Of a stretch of DNA of 64,000 nt, positions 8,232 to 16,750 are shown one piece after another. The position numbers and the translations under genes were made by a program. Location: positions 59,920 to 123,919 of the forward strand of contig NZ_JADDXU010000025.1 in NCBI RefSeq assembly GCF_015163075.1, in the 5' to 3' direction. The notes beneath the pieces are model-generated. The model saw nothing but the letters and a program-made list of their open reading frames with translations, ran no database searches and was not told where the DNA came from. Origin of the DNA: Streptomyces justiciae. GTDB lineage: Bacteria > Actinomycetota > Actinomycetes > Streptomycetales > Streptomycetaceae. How positions within the stretch are numbered: the first letter of the stretch is position 1; every line of letters begins with the position of its first letter.

Positions 8232-8756
8232 ATGCGACCACTCACCGAGCACGCAGGCGGTGAGGAAACGGTGCGGCGGTCCGATCAGGCCACCACACTC
8301 CGCGACGTCGGTCTCGTGCCCTGGGGCGACATCGAGGACTCGACGGGGTCCGCCGCCGCCATCCCCTACCTGCTCGCCGCCATCGCCTCGGGCGACGAAG
8401 CCGCCGCGCAGGACGCACTGGACCGACTGCGGCACCGCATCTGCCGGCACGGCTTCGTGGTCGGGCAGGCCACCGCCGTGACAGTCCCGTTCCTGTGGGA
8501 CCTGGTTCGGCGCCCGCAGACGACATGCCGCGCACAGATCCTGCGCCTGCTGCGGAACATCGCCGATGCCCGGCAATGGGAGACCACGGCCGCCGCCTAC
8601 CCGAAACTCCGCCGCCACGGACACCACGTCGAGTGGGAATCCGCCGCCCGTCACGCCGTGCGCGCCCAACGCGGCACCCTCCCGGGCCTCCTGGCCGAGC
8701 AGGACCTCGAACTCGTGGACGCGACCAAGGCGCTGGCCTCCACGCTGGCCGACTGA
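8232..8756 (+). CDS. Hypothetical alpha-helical (HEAT-like) protein coupled to the ATPase
   Basis: 174 residues, starting one base after the ATPase stop. Predominantly alpha-helical, with short amphipathic helical pairs such as AIPYLLAAIASGDEAAAQDA and AQILRLLRNIADARQW that look like HEAT or ARM repeats. No catalytic motif is visible. Proteins of this kind are found in Streptomyces next to regulators, but I do not know a function. The tight coupling suggests it works with, or is made in step with, the RsbW-like ATPase. Confidence 0.75.
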   Translation: MRPLTEHAGGEETVRRSDQATTLRDVGLVPWGDIEDSTGSAAAIPYLLAAIASGDEAAAQDALDRLRHRICRHGFVVGQATAVTVPFLWDLVRRPQTTCRAQILRLLRNIADARQWETTAAAYPKLRRHGHHVEWESAARHAVRAQRGTLPGLLAEQDLELVDATKALASTLAD

Positions 8757-8849
8757 AACCCACGGCCCGGCTCCTCACCTCCGGCAACACCGGCTCCCCG
8801 ACCCCACCCCCGAGCCGACCCTGAGATGTCCCCCATCCTCCCCCGATAT

Positions 8850-8902
8850 GTGTCAGGAATCTTTGACAGGTGCTGGCTGCCCCTGTCAGCCTTTTCTGAC
8901 AG
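8850..8902. promoter_or_regulatory. Two tandem operators, TGTCAG-N6-(T/C)TGACAG type, before the ArsR-like gene
   Basis: Site 1 (8850-8869) reads GTGTCAG-N6-TTGACAG. Site 2 (8883-8902) is a perfect CTGTCAG-N6-CTGACAG. Both are 20 bases long and their starts are 33 bp apart, about three helical turns, so two dimers would sit on the same DNA face. They lie 21-74 bases before the ATG of the winged-helix gene, the usual place for autoregulation. Confidence 0.75.
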
Positions 8903-8923
8903 GTATGACGGAAAGGGGCCGCG

Positions 8924-9265
8924 ATGCCCGAGGTCCCGCCTGCGGCACCGACGGGCGACGAGCTGCTGAAGGTGCTCTCCGCCCTCGGCAATCCGCACCG
9001 GATGCGCATCGTCGCGGCACTCCTGGAGCGCCGGAACTACGTCAGTGCGCTGGCGCGCGAGATCGGCATCAGCCGACCGCTGCTGCACATGCACCTGCAG
9101 CGACTGGAGGCGGCGGGACTGGTCGTCGGCACGCTCGAACTCGCCGAGGACGGCAAGGCGATGAAGTACTTCGACGTCACGCCGTTCTTCTACGAGTTGA
9201 CGCCCCGGATCATCGCCCGGGCGGCAGCCACGCTCACCGAGGCCGAGAAAGAGGAAGCGAAGTGA
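8924..9265 (+). CDS. ArsR-like winged-helix transcriptional regulator
   Basis: 113 residues; the ATG follows GGAAAGGGG at a good distance. The fold is a classic winged helix: LLKVLSALGNPHRMRIVAAL, the recognition helix region SALAREIGISRPLLHMHLQR, and a wing followed by DGKAMKYFDVTPF. No cysteine metal site is visible, so it is unlikely to be a metal sensor. Its stop overlaps the GTG of the next gene in GTGA, so the membrane protein downstream is made with it and may be its signal partner or target. Two tandem dyads before it suggest autorepression. Confidence 0.85.
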   Translation: MPEVPPAAPTGDELLKVLSALGNPHRMRIVAALLERRNYVSALAREIGISRPLLHMHLQRLEAAGLVVGTLELAEDGKAMKYFDVTPFFYELTPRIIARAAATLTEAEKEEAK

Positions 9266-9576
9266 ATGGGGAACAGGTGACACTCGCCGCCGGCGACGAC
9301 GTGGTGGGCGCCGTCGTCGGCGCCGTGGGCGCGGCCGGGCTCTTCAGCCTGCTGATCGTGATCGTCTGGCAGATCGCCGCCACCTGGCGGGCCCGCATGC
9401 TGGCCGCGCGCGAGCAGCAGTACAAGGACCTCGCCACGCGCTACGCCCAACTCCTTGAGGACACCGTGGAGTTGCAGCGCCGCACGGTCGAGGAGCAGCG
9501 GCAGACCCTGGACGAGCTGACACAGACGCGGCTCGCGGTGTCCTCGATGGAGAAGATGATGCGCGAGATCGAATAG
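9262..9576 (+). CDS. Small membrane-anchored coiled-coil protein
   Basis: 104 residues from GTG 9262, overlapping the regulator stop by four bases with GAGGAA upstream. The layout is one transmembrane segment at about residues 12-37 (VVGAVVGAVGAAGLFSLLIV), then a long heptad-rich helix (LEDTVELQRRTVEEQRQTLD) reaching the end. Probable orientation is N-out with the coiled coil in the cytoplasm. I do not recognise a family with a known role. Strict coupling to the ArsR-like gene is a commonly seen arrangement in Streptomyces and may tether or control the regulator. It ends before a strong terminator. Confidence 0.75.
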   Translation: MNGEQVTLAAGDDVVGAVVGAVGAAGLFSLLIVIVWQIAATWRARMLAAREQQYKDLATRYAQLLEDTVELQRRTVEEQRQTLDELTQTRLAVSSMEKMMREIE

Positions 9577-9600
9577 ACGCCCGGCTCGAAGAGCCAAGAC

Positions 9601-9632
9601 GTACGGCCGGGAGCGGCAACTCCCGGCCGTAC
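9601..9632 (+). terminator. Strong hairpin after the regulator/coiled-coil operon
   Basis: Perfect 13-bp stem (GTACGGCCGGGAG at 9601-9613 and its complement at 9620-9632) with a six-base loop, 24 bases after the stop. Confidence 0.85.
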
Positions 9633-9778
9633 CGAGGAAGCATCGAGCTCGGACACACCCGATTCCTGCGCCACGGCAGGTCGTCACACCTGAACACGCC
9701 GTGGTGCGGGTCCCGTGCGCCCTGACGCCGACCGTCGAGACGGATCGGCGGCGCGCTCCCTACGTAAGGAGATTACCC

Positions 9779-11854
9779 ATGCGTGCGCTGTTGCAGCGCG
9801 TCGCCCTCGCGCCCGGCGAGCGGCGTGGCTGGCGGTCCCCCCTCTGGGGGATGCTGGTCCTGGCGGCCTGGCTGATCCTGGCCGTCGCCCTCGGCCCGCT
9901 GGCCGGAAAACTCGGCGACGTCGAGGAGTCCGGACCCAACGCCTTCCTGCCGCGCGGCGCCGAATCCGCGCGGGTCAACACGGAGTTGGAGAAGTTCCGT
10001 ACGGACACCCTCATGCCGGCGGTCGTCGTGTACACCGGCGAGGGCGCCAAGGCCACGGCGGAACGTGACCGGGACGCCTTCGCACGCTACGTCCCCGCCG
10101 GTCAGAAGGTCTCGCAGCCGATCCCGTCCGAGGACGGCGAGGCCGTGATGACGGTCGTGCCGCTGGACGGCGAGGACGACGTCACCGACAAGGTCGACGA
10201 GCTGCGCACGGTGGCCGGCGCCCACGCCCCGCCCGGCGTGAACATCGCGGTCGGCGGGCCCGCCGGTTCGCTCACCGACTCGGTCGCGGTCTTCGACGGC
10301 CTCGACACCACCCTGCTGCTGGCCACCGCTCTGGTGGTGGCCGTCCTGCTGCTGCTCACCTACCGCAGCCCGGTGCTGTGGCTGCTGCCGCTGCTGTCGG
10401 TGGGCTTCGCCGCCGTTCTCACCCAGGTGGCCACCTACCTGCTGGCCAAGCACGCCGGGCTGCCCGTCGATCCGCAGAGCGCGGGCGTGCTGATGGTCCT
10501 GGTCTTCGGCGTCGGCACCGACTACGCCCTGCTCCTGATCGCCCGCTACCGCGAGGAACTGCACCGCCACGAGGACCGGCACGCGGCGATGCGGATCGCG
10601 CTGCGCCGCTCGGGCCCCGCGATCCTGGCCTCCGCCGCCACCATCGCCGTCGGCCTGTGCTGCCTGGCCTTCGCCGACATCAACTCCTCCCGCTCGCTGG
10701 GGCTCGTGGGCGCGATCGGCGTGGTCTGCGCCCTCCTCGCCATGGTCACCGTGCTCCCCGCGCTGCTCGTCCTCACGGGCCGCTGGGTGTTCTGGCCGTT
10801 CGTCCCACGCCACGGCACACCCGTCCGGGCACCGCGCGCCATCTGGTCCCGCATCGGATCCGCCGTCGCCCTGCGCCCCCGCTGGTCGTGGCTGCTGTCG
10901 GCCGCCGTCACCGCGGCGTTCGCGCTCAGCGCGGCGGGCATCAGCATGGGCCTGACCCAGGCGGAGCTGTTCCAGGACAAGCCCGAATCGGTCGTGGCCC
11001 AGGAACGGATCTCGGCCCACTATCCGTCCGGCGCGTCCGACCCCGCCGACATCGTCACCCGCACCGACCGGGCCTCCGAGGTCACGGCGGCCGCGGCCGC
11101 GGTGGACGGCGTCGCCCGCGTCGAGACAGCGGCCGACCGCACCCCGGACGGCGAACTCACCGCGCTCACCGTGGTGTTGCGCGACGCCCCGGACAGCCAG
11201 GCCGCCAAGAACACCGTCGACGCCCTGCGCGACGCCGTGCACCCGATGGCCGCCCTCGTGGGGGGCACGACCGCGGAAACCCTCGACACGCAGCGGGCGG
11301 CCGACCGTGACCTGACGACCGTCGTCCCGATCGTGCTCCTCGTCGTCCTGGCCGTCCTGATCGTGCTGCTGCGGGCCCTGATCGCCCCGCTGCTGCTCCT
11401 GGCCACGGTCGTCCTGTCGTTCGTGGCCGCCCTCGGCGCCTCGAACCTCCTGTTCGAGCACGTCCTCGGCTTCGCGGGGGTCGACTGGTCGATTCCGCTG
11501 CTGGGCTTCGTGTTCCTGGTCGCCCTCGGCATCGACTACAACATCTTCCTCATGCATCGGGTGAAGGAGGAGACCAGGCGGCTGGGTCACGAGAGCGGCG
11601 TCCTGGAAGGGCTCACCACCACGGGCGGCGTCATCACCTCGGCCGGCGTCGTGCTGGCCGCCACGTTCGCGATCTTCGCGGGGCTGCCGCTGGTGACGAT
11701 GGCCCAGATGGGCGTCCTCGTCGGCGTCGGCGTCCTCCTGGACACCTTCCTGGTCCGCACGATCCTGGTCCCCGCCCTCGCCCTGGACCTGGGCCGCTGG
11801 TTCTGGTGGCCGGGCCGCCCAGCCGGATCTCCGCCCTCGCATGAGGCCGCATGA
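9779..11854 (+). CDS. MMPL-family (RND superfamily) transporter
   Basis: 691 residues from ATG 9779, which has AAGGAGA at 9766-9772; the longer open frame upstream lacks this. It has the family layout of one N-terminal helix, an extracytoplasmic loop, five helices, then the same repeated. Conserved membrane motifs include GVLMVLVFGVGTDYALLLIA in the first half and FLVALGIDYNIFLMHRVKEE in the second, whose Asp-Tyr pairs belong to the proton relay. MMPL proteins export lipids, glycolipids or small hydrophobic molecules. It is unrelated in sequence detail to the second MMPL protein near 60 kb. A PPOX-type gene follows after 76 bases. Confidence 0.93.
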   Translation: MRALLQRVALAPGERRGWRSPLWGMLVLAAWLILAVALGPLAGKLGDVEESGPNAFLPRGAESARVNTELEKFRTDTLMPAVVVYTGEGAKATAERDRDAFARYVPAGQKVSQPIPSEDGEAVMTVVPLDGEDDVTDKVDELRTVAGAHAPPGVNIAVGGPAGSLTDSVAVFDGLDTTLLLATALVVAVLLLLTYRSPVLWLLPLLSVGFAAVLTQVATYLLAKHAGLPVDPQSAGVLMVLVFGVGTDYALLLIARYREELHRHEDRHAAMRIALRRSGPAILASAATIAVGLCCLAFADINSSRSLGLVGAIGVVCALLAMVTVLPALLVLTGRWVFWPFVPRHGTPVRAPRAIWSRIGSAVALRPRWSWLLSAAVTAAFALSAAGISMGLTQAELFQDKPESVVAQERISAHYPSGASDPADIVTRTDRASEVTAAAAAVDGVARVETAADRTPDGELTALTVVLRDAPDSQAAKNTVDALRDAVHPMAALVGGTTAETLDTQRAADRDLTTVVPIVLLVVLAVLIVLLRALIAPLLLLATVVLSFVAALGASNLLFEHVLGFAGVDWSIPLLGFVFLVALGIDYNIFLMHRVKEETRRLGHESGVLEGLTTTGGVITSAGVVLAATFAIFAGLPLVTMAQMGVLVGVGVLLDTFLVRTILVPALALDLGRWFWWPGRPAGSPPSHEAA

Positions 11855-11930
11855 GACGCCAGATGTCGAGAACGCCCGGGCCGCTCCGTCCCCGGGTGGA
11901 AGACGACGACAACGCCCCTGGAGGACAGTC

Positions 11931-12428
11931 ATGCGAGCGACCGAGATCGCCGAGATTCTGCAGTCGCCGATCAGCCGGGAGCTGCTGGCGCGCGACGTGG
12001 TCCGGCTGGCGTACGTGGCCAAGGACGGCACGCCCAGGAACATCCCGATCGCGTTCACGTGGAACGGTTCCGAGATCGTCATGTGCACCACGAAGAACGC
12101 CCCGAAGCTGCCGGCCCTGCGCGAGAACCCGATGGTCGCCCTGACGATCGACACCGAGGTGCACCCGCCCAAGATCCTGCTCATCCGCGGTCGCGCCGAA
12201 CTCGACGTCGTCGACGGCATCCCGGACGAGTACCTCCAGATCAACGGCTCGTACGTGATGACGCCCGAGCAGCGCGTCGAGTGGGAGGCCGAGGTCCGCT
12301 CGCTCTACGACGGCATGGTCCGCATCGTGGTGACCCCGACCTGGGTGAAGCTCATCGACTTCGAGACGACGCTGCCGAGCGCCGTCGAGGAGCTGATCCG
12401 GCAACGCGCCGAGCGTGAGCACGCCTGA
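11931..12428 (+). CDS. Pyridoxamine 5'-phosphate oxidase family (split beta-barrel flavin) protein
   Basis: 165 residues from ATG 11931 with GGAGGACAG just upstream. The sequence shows the split-barrel flavin-binding pattern: VVRLAYVAKDGTPRNIPIAF, MCTTKNAPKLPALRENPMVA and PPKILLIRGRAEL. Family members bind FMN, F420 or heme and act as small-molecule reductases. It shares its direction with the MMPL gene. A metal-type operator separates it from the next gene, so it is probably the last gene of its unit. Confidence 0.85.
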   Translation: MRATEIAEILQSPISRELLARDVVRLAYVAKDGTPRNIPIAFTWNGSEIVMCTTKNAPKLPALRENPMVALTIDTEVHPPKILLIRGRAELDVVDGIPDEYLQINGSYVMTPEQRVEWEAEVRSLYDGMVRIVVTPTWVKLIDFETTLPSAVEELIRQRAEREHA

Positions 12429-12485
12429 ACGCGGGCTCGAACCGGCGGCCTGCGGCACCCGCCGCCGCCCACTTCCCCGCATGGG

Positions 12486-12505
12486 ATACCCCCTGGGGGG
12501 ATACT
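12486..12505 (+). promoter_or_regulatory. CsoR/CstR-type operator A, before the permease
   Basis: ATACCCCC-TGG-GGGGATACT, an imperfect dyad of the TACCCC/GGGGTA class bound by CsoR-family repressors. It ends 37 bases before the permease ATG and overlaps a possible -10 (GATACT). Related sites stand at 17531 and 20228. Confidence 0.7.
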
Positions 12506-12542
12506 CTCCGACGGTCACAACTCCTCGGAGAGCGGTGGGTCC

Positions 12543-13718
12543 ATGGATGCGATCAGGCACGCCTTGTCCATTGCCGGGTCGATGACTTGGGAGGTCACCT
12601 GGGCGTTGATCCTCGGCTTCACCCTGTCCGCAGTCGTGCAGGCGGTGGTCCGCCGCTCCACGGTCGTACGGCTGCTCGGCGACGACCGGCCCCGCACGCT
12701 GGCCCTGTCCGCGGGGCTCGGGGCGGCGTCGTCCTCCTGCTCCTACGCGGCCGTGGCCCTTGCCCGCTCCCTGTTCCGCAAGGGCGCGAACTTCACCGCC
12801 GCCATGGCCTTCGAGATCGCCTCGACCAACCTGGTCATCGAACTGGGCATCATCATGGCTCTGTTGATGGGCTGGCAGTTCACGGCGGCCGAGTTCGTCG
12901 GCGGGCCCATCATGATCGTCGTGCTCGCCGTCCTGTTCCGGCTCTTCCTGCGCGAACGGCTGCTGCGCCAGGCCCGTGAGCAGGCGGAGCGCGGGGTGGC
13001 GGGCTCCATGGAGGGCCATGCGGCGATGGACATGTCCGTGCAGGGCGAGGGCAGTTTCGCGCGCCGGCTGTTCTCGCGGAACGGCTTCACGTCCGTCGCG
13101 CACATCTTCGTCATGGAGTGGGCCGCGATCCTGCGGGACCTGGTGGCCGGGCTGCTGATCGCGGGCGCGATCGCGGCGTGGGTGCCGGACAGCTTCTGGC
13201 ACACCTTCTTCCTGGCGGACCATCCTCTCGCCGCCAAGCTGGTCGGACCGCTCGTGGGGCCGCTGGTGGCGATCGCGACGTTCGTCTGCTCGATCGGCAA
13301 CGTGCCGCTGGCCGTGGTGCTGTGGAAGGGCGGCATCAGTTTCGGCGGGGTGATCGCCTTCATCTACGCCGACCTGCTGATCCTGCCCATCCTGAACATC
13401 TACCGGAAGTACTACGGCGCCCGGACGGCCGTCTTCCTGCTGGTCACGTTCTTCGCCGCGATGGCCGTCGCCGGGTACGCCGTCGAGTTCGCCTTCGGCG
13501 GTCTGGGGCTGATCCCGGACCAGGCCGACGCCACGATCCCCGAGGAAGGGATCACCTGGAACTACACGACCTGGCTCAACATCGTGTTCCTGCTGCTGGC
13601 CGCCACACTGCTCCTACGGTTCTGGCGCACCGGCGGTCCGGCGATGCTGCGGATGATGGGCGAGGCGCCGGAGCGGCACGGATCATCCGACGGGCACACG
13701 AGCGCGCACGAACACTGA
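12543..13718 (+). CDS. ArsP_1 / DUF318-family permease, probable metal(loid) or copper-linked exporter
   Basis: 391 residues, about eight to ten membrane helices in two inverted halves. Each half carries the family cysteine motif: SSSCSYAAVALARSLFRKGA around Cys66 and VCSIGNVPLAVVLW around Cys249. The loop joining the halves, about residues 155-170, is rich in Met and His (MEGHAAMDM), and the tail ends SDGHTSAHEH; both could bind soft or thiophilic metal. Characterised relatives (ArsP) export trivalent organoarsenicals. Under a CsoR-type operator, with a copper chaperone nearby under the same operator class, copper or a persulfide stress is more likely here. It is followed by a terminator hairpin. 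Confidence 0.85.
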   Translation: MDAIRHALSIAGSMTWEVTWALILGFTLSAVVQAVVRRSTVVRLLGDDRPRTLALSAGLGAASSSCSYAAVALARSLFRKGANFTAAMAFEIASTNLVIELGIIMALLMGWQFTAAEFVGGPIMIVVLAVLFRLFLRERLLRQAREQAERGVAGSMEGHAAMDMSVQGEGSFARRLFSRNGFTSVAHIFVMEWAAILRDLVAGLLIAGAIAAWVPDSFWHTFFLADHPLAAKLVGPLVGPLVAIATFVCSIGNVPLAVVLWKGGISFGGVIAFIYADLLILPILNIYRKYYGARTAVFLLVTFFAAMAVAGYAVEFAFGGLGLIPDQADATIPEEGITWNYTTWLNIVFLLLAATLLLRFWRTGGPAMLRMMGEAPERHGSSDGHTSAHEH

Positions 13719-13743
13719 CCCCACGGACCGTGGATGGCGCGGT

Positions 13744-13784
13744 CGAGGCAGGGGCGGGCGCGCACCGCGTCCACCCCTGCCTCG
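13744..13784. terminator. Hairpin between convergent permease and MFS genes
   Basis: CGAGGCAGGGG at 13744-13754 pairs perfectly with 13774-13784 (11 bp, 19-base loop). It lies between the two convergent stops. Confidence 0.65.
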
Positions 13785-13800
13785 CGTCCCGGCCTGTGGG

Positions 13801-15099
13801 TCAGGCCGTGACAGGCCGGAGTTGAGGAGCCGGGTCGGCCAGTCGTCCGGTGCGGTGCAGTCCGTACAGGGCGGCCGCGCAGGCGAGGCCGAGGGCCACC
13901 AGCGAGATCCACGGCAGCGCGGGCATGCCTGCCTCGCGGGCGGTGTCGAGTGCGGCGCCGGTGAGCAGGTTGCCCAGGGTGATGCCGATGCCGCAGATCG
14001 TGTTGTACAGGCCGTAGTGCGTGGCCACGAGACGGTCACCGGCGAGCCGGACGATGGTGTCCATCTCGAAGGGGTACGCGATCATCGTGCCGGCGGCCAG
14101 CAGCAGCGCGGTGAGGGTCGGCGGCACGGCTGCCAGCAGCCACAGCCCGATGCCGGACGCCGGCACGGGTACGGCGGTGGCCGCCAGCAGCGGTACGAAC
14201 GCGACGCCCATCACGGCCAGCCCTCGGGTGAGGGCCTGCCCCGGTTCGTACCGGGCCTTGCACCAGGCGGTCACCCGTGTCTGCCCGAGGATCGTGCCGA
14301 GTCCGGAGACCGCGAAGAGCAGCGCCACCGCCGCCGTACCGAACTCCCCTTCGCCACCGAGTCGGCGCACCTCCAGCGGCAGGGCGAGATAGACCTGGAA
14401 GGACAGCACGTAGGAGCCGATCATGGCGCCCGAGAAGAGCAGGAACGGCCGGTTGGCCAGGATGCCGCGCCACTGGGCCAGCACGCCGTCGCCGCCCTCG
14501 CTCTGCCGGTCCGTGGTGTCCTCGGCGCGGCGGGCGGGCAGCGCGCGGAGCTGCACTACGCTCAGCAGCGCGAAGATCCCGGCGGCGACCAGACAGGTGA
14601 CACGGAAGTCCACTCCGGTCAGGACCATCCCGGCCAGCGGGCCCAACAGGATTCCGGCCTGGTAGAAGACGTTGAACAGGGCGAACGCCTCGACCCTGCG
14701 CTCCCCGGCGTCGGCGGCCAGGTACGCCCGGACCGCCGGGTTGAACAGGGCCCCGGCGAGCCCGGTGGCCGCGGAGGCGGCGATCAGCGCGGCCAGTGAG
14801 TCGACCAGGCCGAGCATCGCGAAGCCGACGGTGCGCAGCACGCAGCCCGCCACGATCATCGGCTTGTACCCGAGGCGGTCCGCCAGGGTCCCGCCGACGA
14901 GGAACATGCCCTGCTGGCTGAAGTTGCGCACGCCCAGCACGAGTCCGACGACCCAGCCGGCCAGGCCGAGGGTGCCGGACAGGTGAGCGGCGAGATAGGG
15001 CATCAGCATGTAGAAGCCGAGGTTGATGGTGAACTGGTTGACCATCAGCAGCTGGACGCTGCGTTCGTAACTGCGGACCTGCGCGAGGGTGCCCTTCAC
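13801..15099 (-). CDS. MFS transporter, coupled to the cysteine-synthase-like gene
   Basis: 432 residues from GTG 15099, which overlaps the stop of the upstream gene in GTGA and has GGAGGAGA before it. Twelve hydrophobic segments, with the MFS loop signature GGTLADRLGYKPMIVAG between helices 2 and 3. Translation coupling to a PLP enzyme strongly suggests this pump exports that enzyme's product, most likely an amino-acid derivative made by beta-replacement. Pairs of this sort (SbnA-like synthase plus MFS exporter) occur in siderophore and non-protein amino acid loci, but no other biosynthetic genes are present. Confidence 0.9.
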   Translation of the reverse strand: MKGTLAQVRSYERSVQLLMVNQFTINLGFYMLMPYLAAHLSGTLGLAGWVVGLVLGVRNFSQQGMFLVGGTLADRLGYKPMIVAGCVLRTVGFAMLGLVDSLAALIAASAATGLAGALFNPAVRAYLAADAGERRVEAFALFNVFYQAGILLGPLAGMVLTGVDFRVTCLVAAGIFALLSVVQLRALPARRAEDTTDRQSEGGDGVLAQWRGILANRPFLLFSGAMIGSYVLSFQVYLALPLEVRRLGGEGEFGTAAVALLFAVSGLGTILGQTRVTAWCKARYEPGQALTRGLAVMGVAFVPLLAATAVPVPASGIGLWLLAAVPPTLTALLLAAGTMIAYPFEMDTIVRLAGDRLVATHYGLYNTICGIGITLGNLLTGAALDTAREAGMPALPWISLVALGLACAAALYGLHRTGRLADPAPQLRPVTA

Positions 15100-16199
15100 C
15101 GGCTCTCCTCCGCCTGGTCGCCGGTGTCCGAGGTGAGCGGGTCGGCCACGGTGGTGCAGCGGGTCCAGCGGGTGACCTCCTTCTCGTCCGCGCGGCCGAT
15201 CACCTCGGGTTCGGGCGCGGGCGGGGAGTCGAGCAGGCCGTGGGCGGCGCAGTAGTCGTCGTCGAACACCGTGCCGAGGTAGCGCTGCGGTCCGTCGGGG
15301 AAGATCGCCGCGATGCGGGTCTGCGCGGGCAGGGTGCGGGCCAGCCAGCCGGCGACCAGGGCGACCGCCCCCACGCTCCACCCGCCGGTGGCGTAGTGGG
15401 AGGTGGCCAGTTGGCGGCAGGTCCACACGGCTTCGGCCGGTGCCACCCAGTGGACCTCGCGGAAGGCGTCGTAGGCGACGTTGCGGGGGTAGATGCTGGA
15501 GCCGAGGCCGCGCATCAGCCGCGGCCGGGCGGGCTGTCCGAAGATCGTGGAACCGATGGTGTCGACGCCGACCACTGTCACCTCGGGGTAGAGCTGATTC
15601 AGCACGCGGGAGACCCCGGCGGAGTGTCCGCCGGTGCCCACGCTGCACACCAGGACGTCGATGTGGCCGAGTTCGGCGGCCAGTTCCAGGGCGAGCGGGG
15701 TGTAGGCGCTGGTGTTGTCGGGGTTGTTGTACTGGTCCGGGCACCACGCGCCGGGGTGCCGGTCCAGCAGGGACCTGACCCGTTCGCGGCGGGCCTGCTG
15801 CCAGCCGCCGGTGGGGTGCGGTTCGGAGACCACGTCGACCTCGGCGCCGTACGCGGTCAGCAGCCGGGTCATGGACGTCTCCAGACCGGGGTCGGTGACC
15901 AGGGTGACCGGGTGGCCGTAGACCAGGCCGGCCAGGGCGAGGCCCAGGCCGAGGGTGCCGCTGGTGGACTCGATGACCCGGGCGCCGGGTCGCAACTCGC
16001 CGCGGGCGCGGGCCCGTTCCACCATGTGCAGGCCGGGCCGGTCTTTGATCCCGCCGGGGTTGAAGCCCTCGAGTTTGGCCCAGAAGCCGCGGTCCGCGGG
16101 GGTCAGCGGCTCGGACACCCGCAGCAGCGGTGTGCCGCCCACGAGCGCCGACAGGGCGGACCGGTCGGGCGTGACGGCGGTGTTCGTCAGTGACTGCAT
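15096..16199 (-). CDS. PLP-dependent cysteine synthase-like (beta-replacing) enzyme
   Basis: 367 residues. Fold-type II PLP enzyme: the Schiff-base lysine is Lys52 in GFNPGGIKDRPGLHMVERA, and the phosphate loop is CSVGTGGHSAGVSR. The loop that reads TSGNTG in CysK reads STSGTLG here (residues 78-84), so the Asn that contacts the PLP ring is replaced by Thr. This marks a side branch of the family rather than a housekeeping cysteine synthase. About 60 extra residues follow the usual C-terminus. Its stop overlaps the start of an MFS exporter. Probable role: beta-replacement on a serine derivative to make an exported amino acid; the nucleophile is unknown. Confidence 0.88.
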   Translation of the reverse strand: MQSLTNTAVTPDRSALSALVGGTPLLRVSEPLTPADRGFWAKLEGFNPGGIKDRPGLHMVERARARGELRPGARVIESTSGTLGLGLALAGLVYGHPVTLVTDPGLETSMTRLLTAYGAEVDVVSEPHPTGGWQQARRERVRSLLDRHPGAWCPDQYNNPDNTSAYTPLALELAAELGHIDVLVCSVGTGGHSAGVSRVLNQLYPEVTVVGVDTIGSTIFGQPARPRLMRGLGSSIYPRNVAYDAFREVHWVAPAEAVWTCRQLATSHYATGGWSVGAVALVAGWLARTLPAQTRIAAIFPDGPQRYLGTVFDDDYCAAHGLLDSPPAPEPEVIGRADEKEVTRWTRCTTVADPLTSDTGDQAEESR

Positions 16200-16258
16200 C
16201 TTGTTCGCTCTCGCTCGATGAATACGCGTGCGTGCTCATCTCGCGCCACGGCCGCACG

Positions 16259-16321
16259 ACGGACGGGCGACCCGTCCGTGCGTGCGAAGCCGTGCCGCGG
16301 CAACCGACCCGGAACGGTCGG
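16259..16321 (-). terminator. Two adjacent hairpins between a DUF6153-like gene and the synthase gene
   Basis: CCGACC-N6-GGTCGG at 16304-16321 and ACGGACGGG-CGA-CCCGTCCGT at 16259-16279 lie downstream of the small gene ending at 16337 and about 60 bases before the synthase ATG. They could terminate the first gene or act as an attenuator of the second. Confidence 0.5.
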
Positions 16322-16336
16322 CTGCGGCGGAGAGGT

Positions 16337-16750
16337 CTAGATGCGCCACCGCGAGGTGCGAACGAGCGCGGTCCTGCCCGTACTTCTTCTGTCGCGGCGG
16401 TACGGCGTCCGGCCCGCGACCGGCCCCACCTGGGCCACGGATGCGCCGACGAGTGCGGCAGCCCCCGCCTCGGCGGGTGCGTGCTGCGCCGCTTGAGCCG
16501 TCGCCAGGACGGCCGCGTCCAGGGCGCATTCCTCGTCGCCGTGGTGCCGATACGGCCCGTGGGGCACCGCGTCGCCCGCCGTCGACGCCGGGTACGACAT
16601 GGCGGTGACGCCGGTGGCCGGCCGGCCCTCCCCGCCGGACAGGCCGTGGACGAGGGCGCACAGGCCGATCACCGCCAGCAGCGCGGCACGCAGCAGGACG
16701 AGAAGTGGGTGCGACAAGGCAGGCGTGGGCGTACGGGAAGGTGGCGGCAC
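16337..16750 (-). CDS. Small His-containing membrane/secreted protein, DUF6153-like
   Basis: 137 residues from GTG 16750 with GGAGGA upstream. One hydrophobic segment (PLLVLLRAALLAVIGLCALV, about residues 15-35) followed by a His-rich stretch (HGPYRHHGDEEC) and an Arg-rich tail. The layout resembles the DUF6153 family of short actinobacterial membrane proteins; I assign it from layout and memory, not a search. A second protein of the same plan lies upstream on the same strand, and both sit inside the metal-linked island. A His/Cys patch facing outward would suit metal binding, but this is inference. Confidence 0.6.
   Translation of the reverse strand: MPPPSRTPTPALSHPLLVLLRAALLAVIGLCALVHGLSGGEGRPATGVTAMSYPASTAGDAVPHGPYRHHGDEECALDAAVLATAQAAQHAPAEAGAAALVGASVAQVGPVAGRTPYRRDRRSTGRTALVRTSRWRI

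Noticed and set aside
9773..12244. An 823-codon open frame antisense to the first MMPL gene
   Set aside because: Same pattern of shadow coding; no recognisable motif.
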